7,215 nt of DNA from Prevotella sp. UBA6387 (GCA_002437565.1 DJQL01000075.1:4467-11681), one strand, 5' to 3'. Shown: positions 1 through 6,431, numbered from the stretch's first letter. Notes: generated by a model from the sequence alone, not told the origin. Made by a program: numbers and translations.

Positions 1-90
1 GAGGATCGTCGTATGCTCGCCGAGAGGGCATTTGGCGTGTCGAGCCATTATGATACCGCAATCCATGAGTGGTTCGCGTCGCTGAGCTAA
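1..90 (+). CDS. purH: PurH IMP cyclohydrolase domain, C-terminal end (5' partial; stops without the transformylase domain)
   Basis: Frame 1 is open from the window edge and gives 29 residues ending in TAA at 88-90. The stretch RRMLAERAFGVSSHYDTAIH strongly resembles the helix closing the IMP cyclohydrolase (MGS-like) domain of Bacteroidales PurH, where the family has a pattern like RR-x-x-A-x-x-AF-x-VSSHYD-x-AI. That domain carries out the last step of de novo IMP synthesis, ring closure of FAICAR, in the cytosol. In ordinary bifunctional PurH (about 510 residues) this helix sits near residue 200 and roughly 300 residues of AICAR transformylase follow. Here the frame stops about five residues after the helix, and mreB begins 59 bases later, so no transformylase domain can follow. 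It is either a stand-alone cyclohydrolase or a truncated purH; the active-site half lies outside the window. As I recall, purH directly precedes mreB in related genomes, which supports the identity. Domain identity is likely; completeness cannot be judged. Confidence 0.75.
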   Translation, partial: EDRRMLAERAFGVSSHYDTAIHEWFASLS

Positions 91-149
91 CCCATGTCGT
101 CGATAGACAATTAAGAAATATAATTTATAAGAAAATAGGAAATAATTAA
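91..149 (+). promoter_or_regulatory. AT-rich leader upstream of mreB, possible promoter
   Basis: This 59-base spacer between the purH-type stop and mreB turns strongly AT-rich from about 105 onward, as is common before Bacteroidota genes. A TATAAT string lies at 119-124 and TAATTTAT at 121-128 partly resembles the Bacteroidota -7 element (TAnnTTTG). No convincing TTTG-type -33 box was found at the right distance. Just before the mreB ATG only a weak AGGA (138-141) is seen. A promoter for the rod operon here is plausible but not demonstrated. Confidence 0.3.
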
Positions 150-1172
150 ATGGGAATGTTTTCTTTCGTCCAAGAGATAGCAATGGACCTCGGCACTGCC
201 AACACGATTATCATCAGCGATGACAAGATCGTGGTCGACGAGCCATCTGTTGTTGCCCTTGACCGCCGCACAGGCAAGATGATCGCGGTTGGCGAGAAAG
301 CCAAAATGATGTATGAGAAGACCCACGACAATATACGTACGATACGTCCGTTGCGCGATGGCGTGATAGCAGACTTCACGGCTTGCGAGCAGATGATGCG
401 TGGTCTTATCAAGATGGTCCACACTGGCAGCCGTCTCTTTTCTCCGACGCTTCGCATGGTCATAGGCGTGCCATCAGGCTCGACCGAGGTTGAGCTTCGT
501 GCGGTGCGCGATTCAGCCGAGCATGCCGATGGTCGCGACGTCTACTTGATATTTGAGCCCATGGCGGCCGCCATTGGCATTGGTATAGACGTGGAGGCCC
601 CGGAGGGCAACATGATAGTTGATATAGGCGGTGGCTCTACCGAGATTGCCGTTATCTCGCTTGGCGGCATCGTGAGCAACAACTCCATCCGCATCGCTGG
701 TGATGACCTTACGGCCGACATACAGGAGTACATGAGCCGTCAGCACAACGTGAAAGTCTCCGAGCGTATGGCCGAGCGCATCAAGATACATGTGGGCTCA
801 GCCCTTACCGATCTTGGCGACGAGGCTCCTGAGGACTATGTGGTGCATGGGCCTAACCGCATCACGGCTCTGCCAATGGAAGTGCCGGTGTGCTATCAGG
901 AGATTGCGCATTGCCTTGACAAGACCGTGGCAAAGATTGAGAACGCCGTACTCTCGGCGTTGGAGTCCACTCCTCCAGAGCTGTATGCAGATATCGTGAA
1001 AAACGGTATTTGGCTTAGCGGTGGCGGCGCGTTGCTTCGTGGTCTTGACAAGCGCTTGCAAGACAAGATAAGCATTCCTTTCCATATCGCAGAGGATCCT
1101 CTCCACAGCGTGGCAAAGGGTGCGGGCATCGCGCTGAAGAATGTAGACAGGTTCTCGTTCCTTATGCGTTAA
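150..1172 (+). CDS. mreB: Rod shape-determining protein MreB (actin-like)
   Basis: MreB is the cytoplasmic actin homologue that polymerises as membrane-bound filaments and orients the cell-wall elongation machine. The 340-residue product has the usual family length. Visible actin-fold motifs are the phosphate-1 loop DLGTANT (residues 13-19), the connecting segment FEPMAAAIG with the likely catalytic Glu136, the phosphate-2 loop DIGGGSTE (158-165), and the adenosine-site segment LSGGGALLRGLD (289-300). The N-terminus MGMFSFVQEIAMDLGT is typical of Bacteroidota MreB and supports the ATG at 150; an in-frame ATG at 156 is a less likely alternative. The gene heads the mreBCD-mrdA-rodA block, and mreC starts 7 bases after its stop. 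Its stop codon overlaps the left arm of a hairpin that encloses the mreC start. No missing motif is seen. Confidence 0.98.
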   Translation: MGMFSFVQEIAMDLGTANTIIISDDKIVVDEPSVVALDRRTGKMIAVGEKAKMMYEKTHDNIRTIRPLRDGVIADFTACEQMMRGLIKMVHTGSRLFSPTLRMVIGVPSGSTEVELRAVRDSAEHADGRDVYLIFEPMAAAIGIGIDVEAPEGNMIVDIGGGSTEIAVISLGGIVSNNSIRIAGDDLTADIQEYMSRQHNVKVSERMAERIKIHVGSALTDLGDEAPEDYVVHGPNRITALPMEVPVCYQEIAHCLDKTVAKIENAVLSALESTPPELYADIVKNGIWLSGGGALLRGLDKRLQDKISIPFHIAEDPLHSVAKGAGIALKNVDRFSFLMR

Positions 1173-1189
1173 TTGTGCGATGCACAATT
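1171..1189 (+). promoter_or_regulatory. Perfect hairpin/palindrome enclosing the mreC start codon
   Basis: The 19 bases AATTGTGCGATGCACAATT form an 8-bp perfect inverted repeat (1171-1178 with 1182-1189) around a 3-base loop GAT (1179-1181). The mreC ATG (1180-1182) occupies two loop bases and the first base of the right arm, and the mreB stop TAA (1170-1172) overlaps the left arm. As RNA this could hide the mreC start until a ribosome finishing mreB opens it, giving translational coupling; as DNA it could be a protein-binding palindrome. The repeat is seen directly; the function is inferred. Confidence 0.45.
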
Positions 1190-2046
1190 TAATAGATTTT
1201 ATACAAAAGCATAGCCACTGGTTCCTTTTCGTATTGCTCGAAGTAATCAGTATGGTCTTGTTGTTCCAATACAACAGCTACCAAAGTAGCGTGTGGTTCA
1301 CCTCGGCCAATACTGTTTGTGGCAAGTTGGACTCGTGGCACTCCGCCGTGGAAAGCTTTTTCTCCTTGGGCAAGGTCAATCAGGAACTTACCCAGCGCAA
1401 CCTTTATTTGGAGCAGCAGGTGAAGAAGCTTTCCACGCGCCTTTACGATGTCACCAAGGACACCACGTGGACCGACACGGCAGGCGTGAAATTGCTCAAG
1501 AACTTCAGGCTCATTCCAGCCAAGGTGGTGAGCAACTCTGTGGCTCATGCCAACAATCTCATCACGATAGACAAGGGATCGCTTGATGGTGTCAAGGTTG
1601 ACATGGGTGTCGCTTGCGGTAGTGGTGTCGTAGGGATAGTGTATCTCACCTCACCCCATTATTCCATCGTGATTCCCGCAATCAACACCAAGTCGAACAT
1701 AAGTTGTCGAATACAGGGCAGAGACTACTTTGGGTATCTGCATTGGACGGGAGGCGACCCACAAAAGGCTTATGTGGAAGAAGTGCCGCGCCATGCCCGT
1801 TTCAAGTTGTACGAAAACGTGGAGACAAGCGGTTTCTCTTCTGTCTTCCCAGCAGGCATCTTGGTGGGAAAGATACTGCATGTTTATAATTCCGTTGATG
1901 GCGTGTCATATCGCCTTCAGGTGAGATTGGCCACCGATTTTTCGCGTCTCCGTGACGTTTGTGTCATTGACAATGCCCCAGTTCTGGAACGCCTCGACGT
2001 GCTACGTGCCGCCCAAGATTCGCTTAAGGCCAACATGGACAAGTGA
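1180..2046 (+). CDS. mreC: Rod shape-determining protein MreC
   Basis: MreC is a bitopic inner-membrane protein whose periplasmic part contacts PBP2 and links the MreB scaffold to peptidoglycan synthesis. The 288-residue product shows the family plan: a short cytoplasmic N-terminus, one membrane segment at about residues 14-30, a probable coiled coil at about 60-92 (LGKVNQELTQRNLYLEQQ), and a beta-rich periplasmic region from about 112. The latter carries the recognisable stretches VSNSVAHANNLITIDKGSLD (117-136) and ETSGFSSVFPAGILVG (215-230). Length is normal. The ATG at 1180 follows the mreB stop by 7 bases, has no Shine-Dalgarno sequence, and sits inside a perfect hairpin, so initiation probably depends on translation of mreB. 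A 90-base gap separates it from mreD. Confidence 0.96.
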   Translation: MHNLIDFIQKHSHWFLFVLLEVISMVLLFQYNSYQSSVWFTSANTVCGKLDSWHSAVESFFSLGKVNQELTQRNLYLEQQVKKLSTRLYDVTKDTTWTDTAGVKLLKNFRLIPAKVVSNSVAHANNLITIDKGSLDGVKVDMGVACGSGVVGIVYLTSPHYSIVIPAINTKSNISCRIQGRDYFGYLHWTGGDPQKAYVEEVPRHARFKLYENVETSGFSSVFPAGILVGKILHVYNSVDGVSYRLQVRLATDFSRLRDVCVIDNAPVLERLDVLRAAQDSLKANMDK

Positions 2047-2136
2047 CGCGCATGTTTGCGACTGTTGAAACGCGTATAAGTAAAGGATAGTTGTAGATAA
2101 GTAAACTAATGTTGAATAGGAGGAAAAGGTAAAAGG
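2047..2136 (+). promoter_or_regulatory. mreC-mreD spacer with purine-rich ribosome-binding site
   Basis: This is the longest gap in the block (90 bases). It contains AGGAGG at 2118-2123, a stronger anti-16S match than most Bacteroidota genes carry, but 13 bases from the mreD ATG; a second AAAAGG (2131-2136) abuts the ATG. AGGAGG lies inside a seven-codon ORF (ATG 2109, TAA 2130-2132; MLNRRKR), probably chance. Just after the mreC stop, CGCA and TGCG (2049-2052, 2057-2060) could form a weak 4-bp hairpin, and ACGCG/CGCGT (2046-2050, 2071-2075) an alternative one. No clear -33/-7 promoter was found. Confidence 0.35.
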
Positions 2137-2637
2137 ATGAATATTGATTTCCTGAAACGCTTGCTGCTTTTCTTTGGGCTGATGCTTGTTCAGGCGTTGG
2201 TGCTCAACCACGTGCATCTTTTCGGCGTGGCAACACCGTTGTTGTATGTCTATTTTGCCATTTCCTTCAGGCGTGGCACGCCTAAATGGGCCATGCTCGT
2301 TTGGAGTTTCCTGTTGGGCTTGAGCATAGATGTCTTCTCCAACACTCCTGGCCTCGCGGCGGCATCCATGACATTGGTGGCAGCCGTTCAGCCATATCTG
2401 CTTGAGTTGTTCATCCAGCGCGGTGATGATGACGAGATACTTCCTTCGATAAGAATGTTTGGCCTGAGCAAGTTTGCCCTGTTCGCCTTTATTCTGACAT
2501 TTATTTATTGCATTGTCTTCTTCACGTTGGAGTCGTTCACGTTTTTCAATTGGCTTCAATGGTTTTTGAGCATTGGTGCGAGTGTGTTGTTAACGCTTCT
2601 CTTGGTGTTGGTCGTCGACAATTTGAGGCGCTTTTAG
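2137..2637 (+). CDS. mreD: Rod shape-determining protein MreD
   Basis: MreD is a small polytopic inner-membrane protein that works with MreC in the rod complex; its biochemical role is not well defined. The 166-residue product is strongly hydrophobic, with about five likely membrane segments (roughly 7-25, 31-45, 51-66, 112-131 and 139-161). The segment GLSIDVFSNTPGLAAASM (61-78) matches the conserved MreD G-L-x-x-D-x-x-x-x-x-x-G pattern. Length is normal for the family. The start is fixed at 2137 because an in-frame TGA lies at 2113-2115 with no ATG between. The position between mreC and mrdA supports the assignment. Its stop codon lies in a small hairpin (2628-2640), and mrdA starts 21 bases later. 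Confidence 0.93.
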   Translation: MNIDFLKRLLLFFGLMLVQALVLNHVHLFGVATPLLYVYFAISFRRGTPKWAMLVWSFLLGLSIDVFSNTPGLAAASMTLVAAVQPYLLELFIQRGDDDEILPSIRMFGLSKFALFAFILTFIYCIVFFTLESFTFFNWLQWFLSIGASVLLTLLLVLVVDNLRRF

Positions 2638-2640
2638 CGC
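2628..2640 (+). other. Short hairpin spanning the mreD stop codon
   Basis: GCGCT (2628-2632) and AGCGC (2636-2640) are perfectly complementary around a TTT loop; the mreD stop TAG is at 2635-2637. No T-run follows, so it does not look like an intrinsic terminator. It could shape the mRNA just ahead of the mrdA ribosome-binding site AAAGGAG (2644-2650), but a 5-bp stem may well arise by chance. Confidence 0.25.
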
Positions 2641-2658
2641 GAGAAAGGAGAAGGTCAG

Positions 2659-4509
2659 ATGAAGGATTTCAGTCTTGAGAATAGGAAAAGGGTTATCGGT
2701 GGCATAGCCGTCTCTATAGTGTTGATCTACGTGGTTCGCCTATTTGCGCTTCAGGTGATGAGCGACGACTATCGCAAGAGTGCGGATTCCAATGCCTTCC
2801 TGAAGAAGGTGGAGTTCCCCAGCCGTGGCATCATACGCGACAGGAACGGCAAGTTGCTGGTCTTCAATCAGCCTTCTTACGACATCATGGTAGTGATGAA
2901 CGAGGAAAGAGGGCATCTTGACACCTTAGACTTCTGCCAGACTTTAGGCATCACCAAAGACATGTTCGTCAAGAGGATGAACGACATCAAGGATCCTGCC
3001 AAGAACCCAGGCTACTCTCGTTTCACCCAGCAACTCTTCATGACCCAGGTCGATGACAAGAACTTCAGCGTGTTTCGTGAGAAGATGTTTCGTTTCCCAG
3101 GTTTCTATATCCAGAAGCGCACCATCCGCCAATACATGTATCCTTATGGAGCCCATATCTTAGGCGAGGTGTCGGAGGTTTCGCAAGGCGACATTGATGA
3201 TGACAGCTATTATCAGCCTGGCGACTATATAGGCAAGTTGGGCGTGGAGCGAAGCTACGAGAAAGAACTCCGCGGAATAAAGGGCGTGCAGATTCTCTTG
3301 CGCGATGCCCACGGCAGGGTACAGGGGCATTACCAACATGGCAGATTCGACCGTCGTCCAGTGCCGGGCAAAGAACTCACCCTTGGCCTTGACGTTAACC
3401 TGCAAGCCCTTGGCGAGCGCATGATGCAGGGAAAAATTGGTGCCATCGTCGCCATAGAGCCCTCCACGGGCCAGATACTTTGCATGGTGTCGTCGCCTAC
3501 CTATGACCCACGCCTTCTTGAGGGGAAGAGCCGCAACAAGTATCATAAGTTTCTCACACGGGATCCACAGAAGCCGCTGTTGAACCGTGCCATCATGGGA
3601 CAATATCCCCCCGGCTCCACATTCAAGACGTCGCAGGGGCTTACCTTCCTTTCGGAAGGCATTATTTCTCCCGCAACCCAATATCCTTGCCACAGGGGAT
3701 TCTACTACAAGGGACTTCACGTGGGATGCCATAGCCACGCCTCTCCGTTGAGCCTCGTCCCGGCCATAAGCACCTCGTGCAACGCTTTCTTTTGTTGGGG
3801 ATTGTTCCACATGATGAGCAACCGCGCCAAGTATAAGACCGTCCAAGATGCCATGAACACTTGGCGCGACTATATGGTGTCCATGGGCTTTGGCTATCGT
3901 CTCGGCATAGACTTGCCGGGCGAGAAGCGTGGGTTGATACCAAATGCCACGTTCTACGACAAGGCTTACCATGGCTCTTGGAATGGACTTACGATTATAA
4001 GTATCAGCATTGGTCAGGGTGAGGTGAATCTCACTCCATTGCAGATTGCCAACTTGGGAGCAACCATAGCCAACCGTGGATATTATTACATTCCCCATGT
4101 GGTGAGGAAAATACAAGGCGAGCCTATCGACACCATGTTCACGCGTCGCCATTACACCAGGGCGCAACGCCGCGCCTACGACTACATTGTCGCTGGCATG
4201 CGCTCTTCGGCAATGGGTGGAACATGCCGAATGCTTGGCTCTCTGCCTTTCGCGGCATGTGGAAAAACCGGAACAGCCCAGAACCGTGGCCACGACCACT
4301 CGGTGTTCATGGGTTTCGCGCCTATGGACAAGCCCAAGATTGCCATTGCCGTGTACGTGGAGAATGGTGGTTGGGGCGCCGATTATGGCGTGCCCATGGG
4401 AAAAGTGTTGATGGAACAGTATATCATGGGCAAGCTAAGTCCTTCTGGCGAACGGCTTGCCGAGGAAATGCAGAATCGCAGGATATCTTATGGAAACTCA
4501 GAACGATAA
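2659..4509 (+). CDS. mrdA: Penicillin-binding protein 2 (peptidoglycan D,D-transpeptidase MrdA)
   Basis: PBP2 is the class B transpeptidase that cross-links new peptidoglycan during side-wall elongation and works as a pair with RodA. The 616-residue product has one N-terminal membrane anchor (about 13-32), the pedestal/dimerisation region starting with the family motif SRGIIRDRNGKLL (55-67), and a C-terminal transpeptidase domain. That domain has all three active-site motifs: STFK with nucleophile Ser320 and Lys323, SCN (373-375), and KTGTA (536-540). Between the first two lies a Cys/His-rich segment (C344, H354, C357, H358, H360) that may bind zinc together with C374. The ATG at 2659 is preceded by AAAGGAG (2644-2650) at an 8-base spacing, a good ribosome-binding site. 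The gene overlaps the downstream rodA by 20 bases, implying coupled translation. Length and motifs are complete, so an active enzyme is expected. Confidence 0.97.
   Translation: MKDFSLENRKRVIGGIAVSIVLIYVVRLFALQVMSDDYRKSADSNAFLKKVEFPSRGIIRDRNGKLLVFNQPSYDIMVVMNEERGHLDTLDFCQTLGITKDMFVKRMNDIKDPAKNPGYSRFTQQLFMTQVDDKNFSVFREKMFRFPGFYIQKRTIRQYMYPYGAHILGEVSEVSQGDIDDDSYYQPGDYIGKLGVERSYEKELRGIKGVQILLRDAHGRVQGHYQHGRFDRRPVPGKELTLGLDVNLQALGERMMQGKIGAIVAIEPSTGQILCMVSSPTYDPRLLEGKSRNKYHKFLTRDPQKPLLNRAIMGQYPPGSTFKTSQGLTFLSEGIISPATQYPCHRGFYYKGLHVGCHSHASPLSLVPAISTSCNAFFCWGLFHMMSNRAKYKTVQDAMNTWRDYMVSMGFGYRLGIDLPGEKRGLIPNATFYDKAYHGSWNGLTIISISIGQGEVNLTPLQIANLGATIANRGYYYIPHVVRKIQGEPIDTMFTRRHYTRAQRRAYDYIVAGMRSSAMGGTCRMLGSLPFAACGKTGTAQNRGHDHSVFMGFAPMDKPKIAIAVYVENGGWGADYGVPMGKVLMEQYIMGKLSPSGERLAEEMQNRRISYGNSER
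4480..4483 (+). promoter_or_regulatory. Ribosome-binding site that decides the rodA start
   Basis: AGGA lies inside the end of mrdA, 6 bases before the ATG at 4490. It favours that ATG over an in-frame TTG at 4457, which would add 11 residues (MPRKCRIAGYL if translated from the TTG) with no family support. Confidence 0.5.
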
Positions 4510-5962
4510 ACGACAGCCAGGCATCTGGAAAAGCTTAGACTGGTGGACTGTTGGCATATATATCGCGCTTCTCGTCTTTGGATGGATTAGTGTGTGTGGT
4601 GCCAGTTACACGTATGGAGAGACGGATATTTTCAGTCTTTCCACCCGCTCGGGCATGCAGATCGTGTGGATTGGTACTTCGTTTGCCCTTGGCTTTATCC
4701 TTCTCATGCTCGACGACCGCTTCTACGACACCTTTGCCTATGTCATCTACGCGGTCTTGCTGTTGCTGCTGTTCCTGACAATCTTCAACCCACACGAAAT
4801 CAAGGGCTCACGTTCGTGGATTGTCCTTGGCCCGCTGAGGTTGCAACCCGCTGAGTTCGCCAAGTTCGCCACGGCCTTGGCGGTGTCGAAGGTGATGAGC
4901 ACTTTCGGTTTCGACATGCACAAGCCAAAGCACTTTTTCTCGGCAATGGCCATCGTCCTCTTGCCAATGCTGTTTATCATTGGCCAGAGAGAGACAGGGT
5001 CTGCCCTTGTTTACCTTGCGTTTTTCCTCATGTTTTATCGAGAGGGGATGCCTGGCAGCATATTGTTCACTGGTGTTGCCATGGTTGTCTATTTCGTGGT
5101 TGGCATCAAATATGAGCAAGTGTTTCTCATGGGAACGCCAACGTCGGTCGGCAAGTTCGTCGTGTTGTTGTTGGTGCAGATATTCGCGTCGTCAATGGTG
5201 TATATCTACGCCAACAACCGTCGTCTCGCCTTGCGTCTGCTTGGGGTGTGCACTGGCGTTACTTTGCTCGTGCTGTTGTTTTCCGAGTTTGTCATTCCTT
5301 TCGACATAGTATGGGTGCAACTCGGCATATCAGCGTTTCTTGTGGGTTTTCTCGTTTATGAGGGGCTGGCCACAAGGATTCTCCATTACCTCTTCATAGC
5401 GTTATTCTCAGTTGGCAGCATAATCTTCTTTTACAGTGCCGACTACGTGCTCAATAATGTGATGGAACCACACCAACGCGTCAGGATAAACGTGCTCTTG
5501 GGATTGGACGATGACCTCGCTGGGGCTGGTTACAACGTGCACCAGAGCGAGATAGCCATTGGCTCGGGAGGCCTTCAAGGAAAAGGTTTCCTGAACGGCA
5601 CGCAAACAAAGTTGAAGTTCGTGCCAGAGCAGGACACCGACTTCATCTTCTGCACCGTAGGCGAAGAGGAGGGCTTCCTTGGTTCAGCCAGCGTACTGTT
5701 GCTCTTCCTTGCGCTGATATTAAGGTTAATACATTTGGCGGAGCGACAACCGTTCAAGTTTGGCCGAGTATATGGATACTGCGTGGCGAGCATTTTCCTT
5801 TTCCACGTGTTCATAAATGTGGGGATGGTGCTTGGCCTCACGCCGGTAATAGGCATCCCATTGCCGTTTTTCAGCTATGGAGGTTCTTCGCTATGGGGAT
5901 TCACGCTCCTGCTGTTTATCTTCTTGAGGATAGACGCTGGAAGAAATCTCGTGAGGACTTAA
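4490..5962 (+). CDS. rodA: Peptidoglycan glycosyltransferase RodA (SEDS family)
   Basis: RodA polymerises lipid II into glycan strands at the inner membrane and pairs with PBP2. The 490-residue product is polytopic and carries SEDS signatures: SRSWIVLGPLRLQPAEFAKF (107-126), GAGYNVHQSEIAIGSGGLQG (345-364), PEQDTDFIF (379-387) with Asp384 as the likely counterpart of the essential extracellular Asp of RodA, and GLTPVIGIPLPFFSYGGSS (449-467). It is about 120 residues longer than E. coli RodA (370). The surplus lies mainly at about 212-300 and reads as extra hydrophobic segments, which I believe is usual in Bacteroidota. The ATG at 4490 is chosen over an upstream TTG because AGGA lies 6 bases before it and the next residues are a plausible cytoplasmic tail. 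Its first 20 bases overlap the end of mrdA. It is the last gene of the block; a GC-rich hairpin follows the stop directly. Confidence 0.96.
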   Translation: METQNDKRQPGIWKSLDWWTVGIYIALLVFGWISVCGASYTYGETDIFSLSTRSGMQIVWIGTSFALGFILLMLDDRFYDTFAYVIYAVLLLLLFLTIFNPHEIKGSRSWIVLGPLRLQPAEFAKFATALAVSKVMSTFGFDMHKPKHFFSAMAIVLLPMLFIIGQRETGSALVYLAFFLMFYREGMPGSILFTGVAMVVYFVVGIKYEQVFLMGTPTSVGKFVVLLLVQIFASSMVYIYANNRRLALRLLGVCTGVTLLVLLFSEFVIPFDIVWVQLGISAFLVGFLVYEGLATRILHYLFIALFSVGSIIFFYSADYVLNNVMEPHQRVRINVLLGLDDDLAGAGYNVHQSEIAIGSGGLQGKGFLNGTQTKLKFVPEQDTDFIFCTVGEEEGFLGSASVLLLFLALILRLIHLAERQPFKFGRVYGYCVASIFLFHVFINVGMVLGLTPVIGIPLPFFSYGGSSLWGFTLLLFIFLRIDAGRNLVRT

Positions 5963-5984
5963 ACGCGCCCTTATCGCGCGATTT
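5961..5984. terminator. Probable bidirectional terminator between rodA and gldH
   Basis: CGCGC (5964-5968) pairs with GCGCG (5976-5980) around a 7-base loop. Flanking AAA (5961-5963) and TTT (5982-5984) can extend the stem with one bulged A (5981), giving a T-tract on the 3' side in either direction. The rodA stop is at 5960-5962 and the gldH stop (minus strand, 5971-5973) lies in the loop. Such an A-stem-T arrangement between convergent genes is typical of a shared intrinsic terminator. The T-tracts are short, so efficiency is uncertain. Confidence 0.5.
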
Positions 5985-6423
5985 CTATGCCCACGTCCGC
6001 AATGCCAGGCACGATTTCCCTTCTCATGTCATGCCTTACGGTGACGTGTATAGAGTCGCCAGCCTGCAAGCTCATTTCCGATATTTGGTAATGGTATTGG
6101 AAATAGCTGATTCCATTTCCCCTTATCGTGCCTTGCGAATCGTATATCTGGCAGTTCAAGGTATCTTTTCTCGTGGTTTTCTTGGGATAGACAGTTTGCT
6201 CCACTATCAGCGTAAGCGACTGGAAAGGATATGCGTCGCTTACCCGTAGTCCCAGCATGGTTGTGTATTTTCCTGTCGTTTTCACTCTTGGCACGTCATA
6301 CGACAAAATCTCACCCTTGTCCCAACCGGAGACAAAGGTGTGATTATATGTGTCGTAGATCTTTCTGCCCATGCATGATGACAAGAGCAGTAATAAGACA
6401 GGGATAAAGGCTAACTTTCGCAT
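5971..6423 (-). CDS. gldH: GldH-type gliding-motility lipoprotein
   Basis: The 150-residue product begins with a lipoprotein signal (MRKLAFIPVLLLLLSSC): short basic N-terminus, hydrophobic core, and lipobox LSSC with lipidation at Cys17, so the mature protein should be a membrane-anchored periplasmic-side lipoprotein. The remainder resembles the GldH family: YDTYNHTF after the Cys, a GW-x-K-G segment, LIVEQTVYP, DTLNCQIYDSQG, and the ending PGIADVGIEI. Length fits the family (about 150-165). GldH is needed for gliding in Flavobacterium johnsoniae; in Bacteroidales that do not glide, its role is unclear. The start at 6423 follows AAGGA (6431-6427 on the minus strand) that overlaps the stop of the upstream ricT-like gene, so the two are probably co-transcribed and coupled. 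It converges on rodA with 8 bases between stops. Confidence 0.85.
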   Translation of the reverse strand: MRKLAFIPVLLLLLSSCMGRKIYDTYNHTFVSGWDKGEILSYDVPRVKTTGKYTTMLGLRVSDAYPFQSLTLIVEQTVYPKKTTRKDTLNCQIYDSQGTIRGNGISYFQYHYQISEMSLQAGDSIHVTVRHDMRREIVPGIADVGIEIAR

Positions 6424-6426
6424 TTT

Positions 6427-6431
6427 TCCTT
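6427..6431 (-). promoter_or_regulatory. gldH ribosome-binding site overlapping the ricT stop
   Basis: On the minus strand AAGGA (6431 to 6427) lies 3 bases before the gldH ATG (6423-6421) and shares bases with the upstream TAA stop (6432-6430). The spacing is short for a Shine-Dalgarno element, but the overlap points to translation of gldH by re-initiation or coupling. Confidence 0.4.

Noticed and set aside
94..114. Six-codon ORF (MSSIDN) between the purH-type stop and mreB
   Set aside because: It is too short, has no ribosome-binding site, and is easily a chance ORF in an AT-rich spacer.
798..1274. Minus-strand open frame across the end of mreB and start of mreC
   Set aside because: It is antisense to two well-supported genes, with no recognisable domain and no ribosome-binding site.
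2054..2095. Bacteroidota-type promoter before mreD (TTTG at 2055-2058)
   Set aside because: No TAnnTTTG element lies at the expected distance; TAGTTG at 2088-2093 is too poor a match and too far away.
3160..4299. Long minus-strand open frame (379 codons) opposite mrdA
   Set aside because: It lies wholly antisense to a gene with all PBP2 motifs, its product matches no family I recognise and has scattered Cys/His/Arg as mirror frames do; most likely a shadow of codon bias.
4457..4489. Upstream TTG start for rodA
   Set aside because: The added 11 residues lack family resemblance, while the ATG at 4490 has AGGA at a good spacing.
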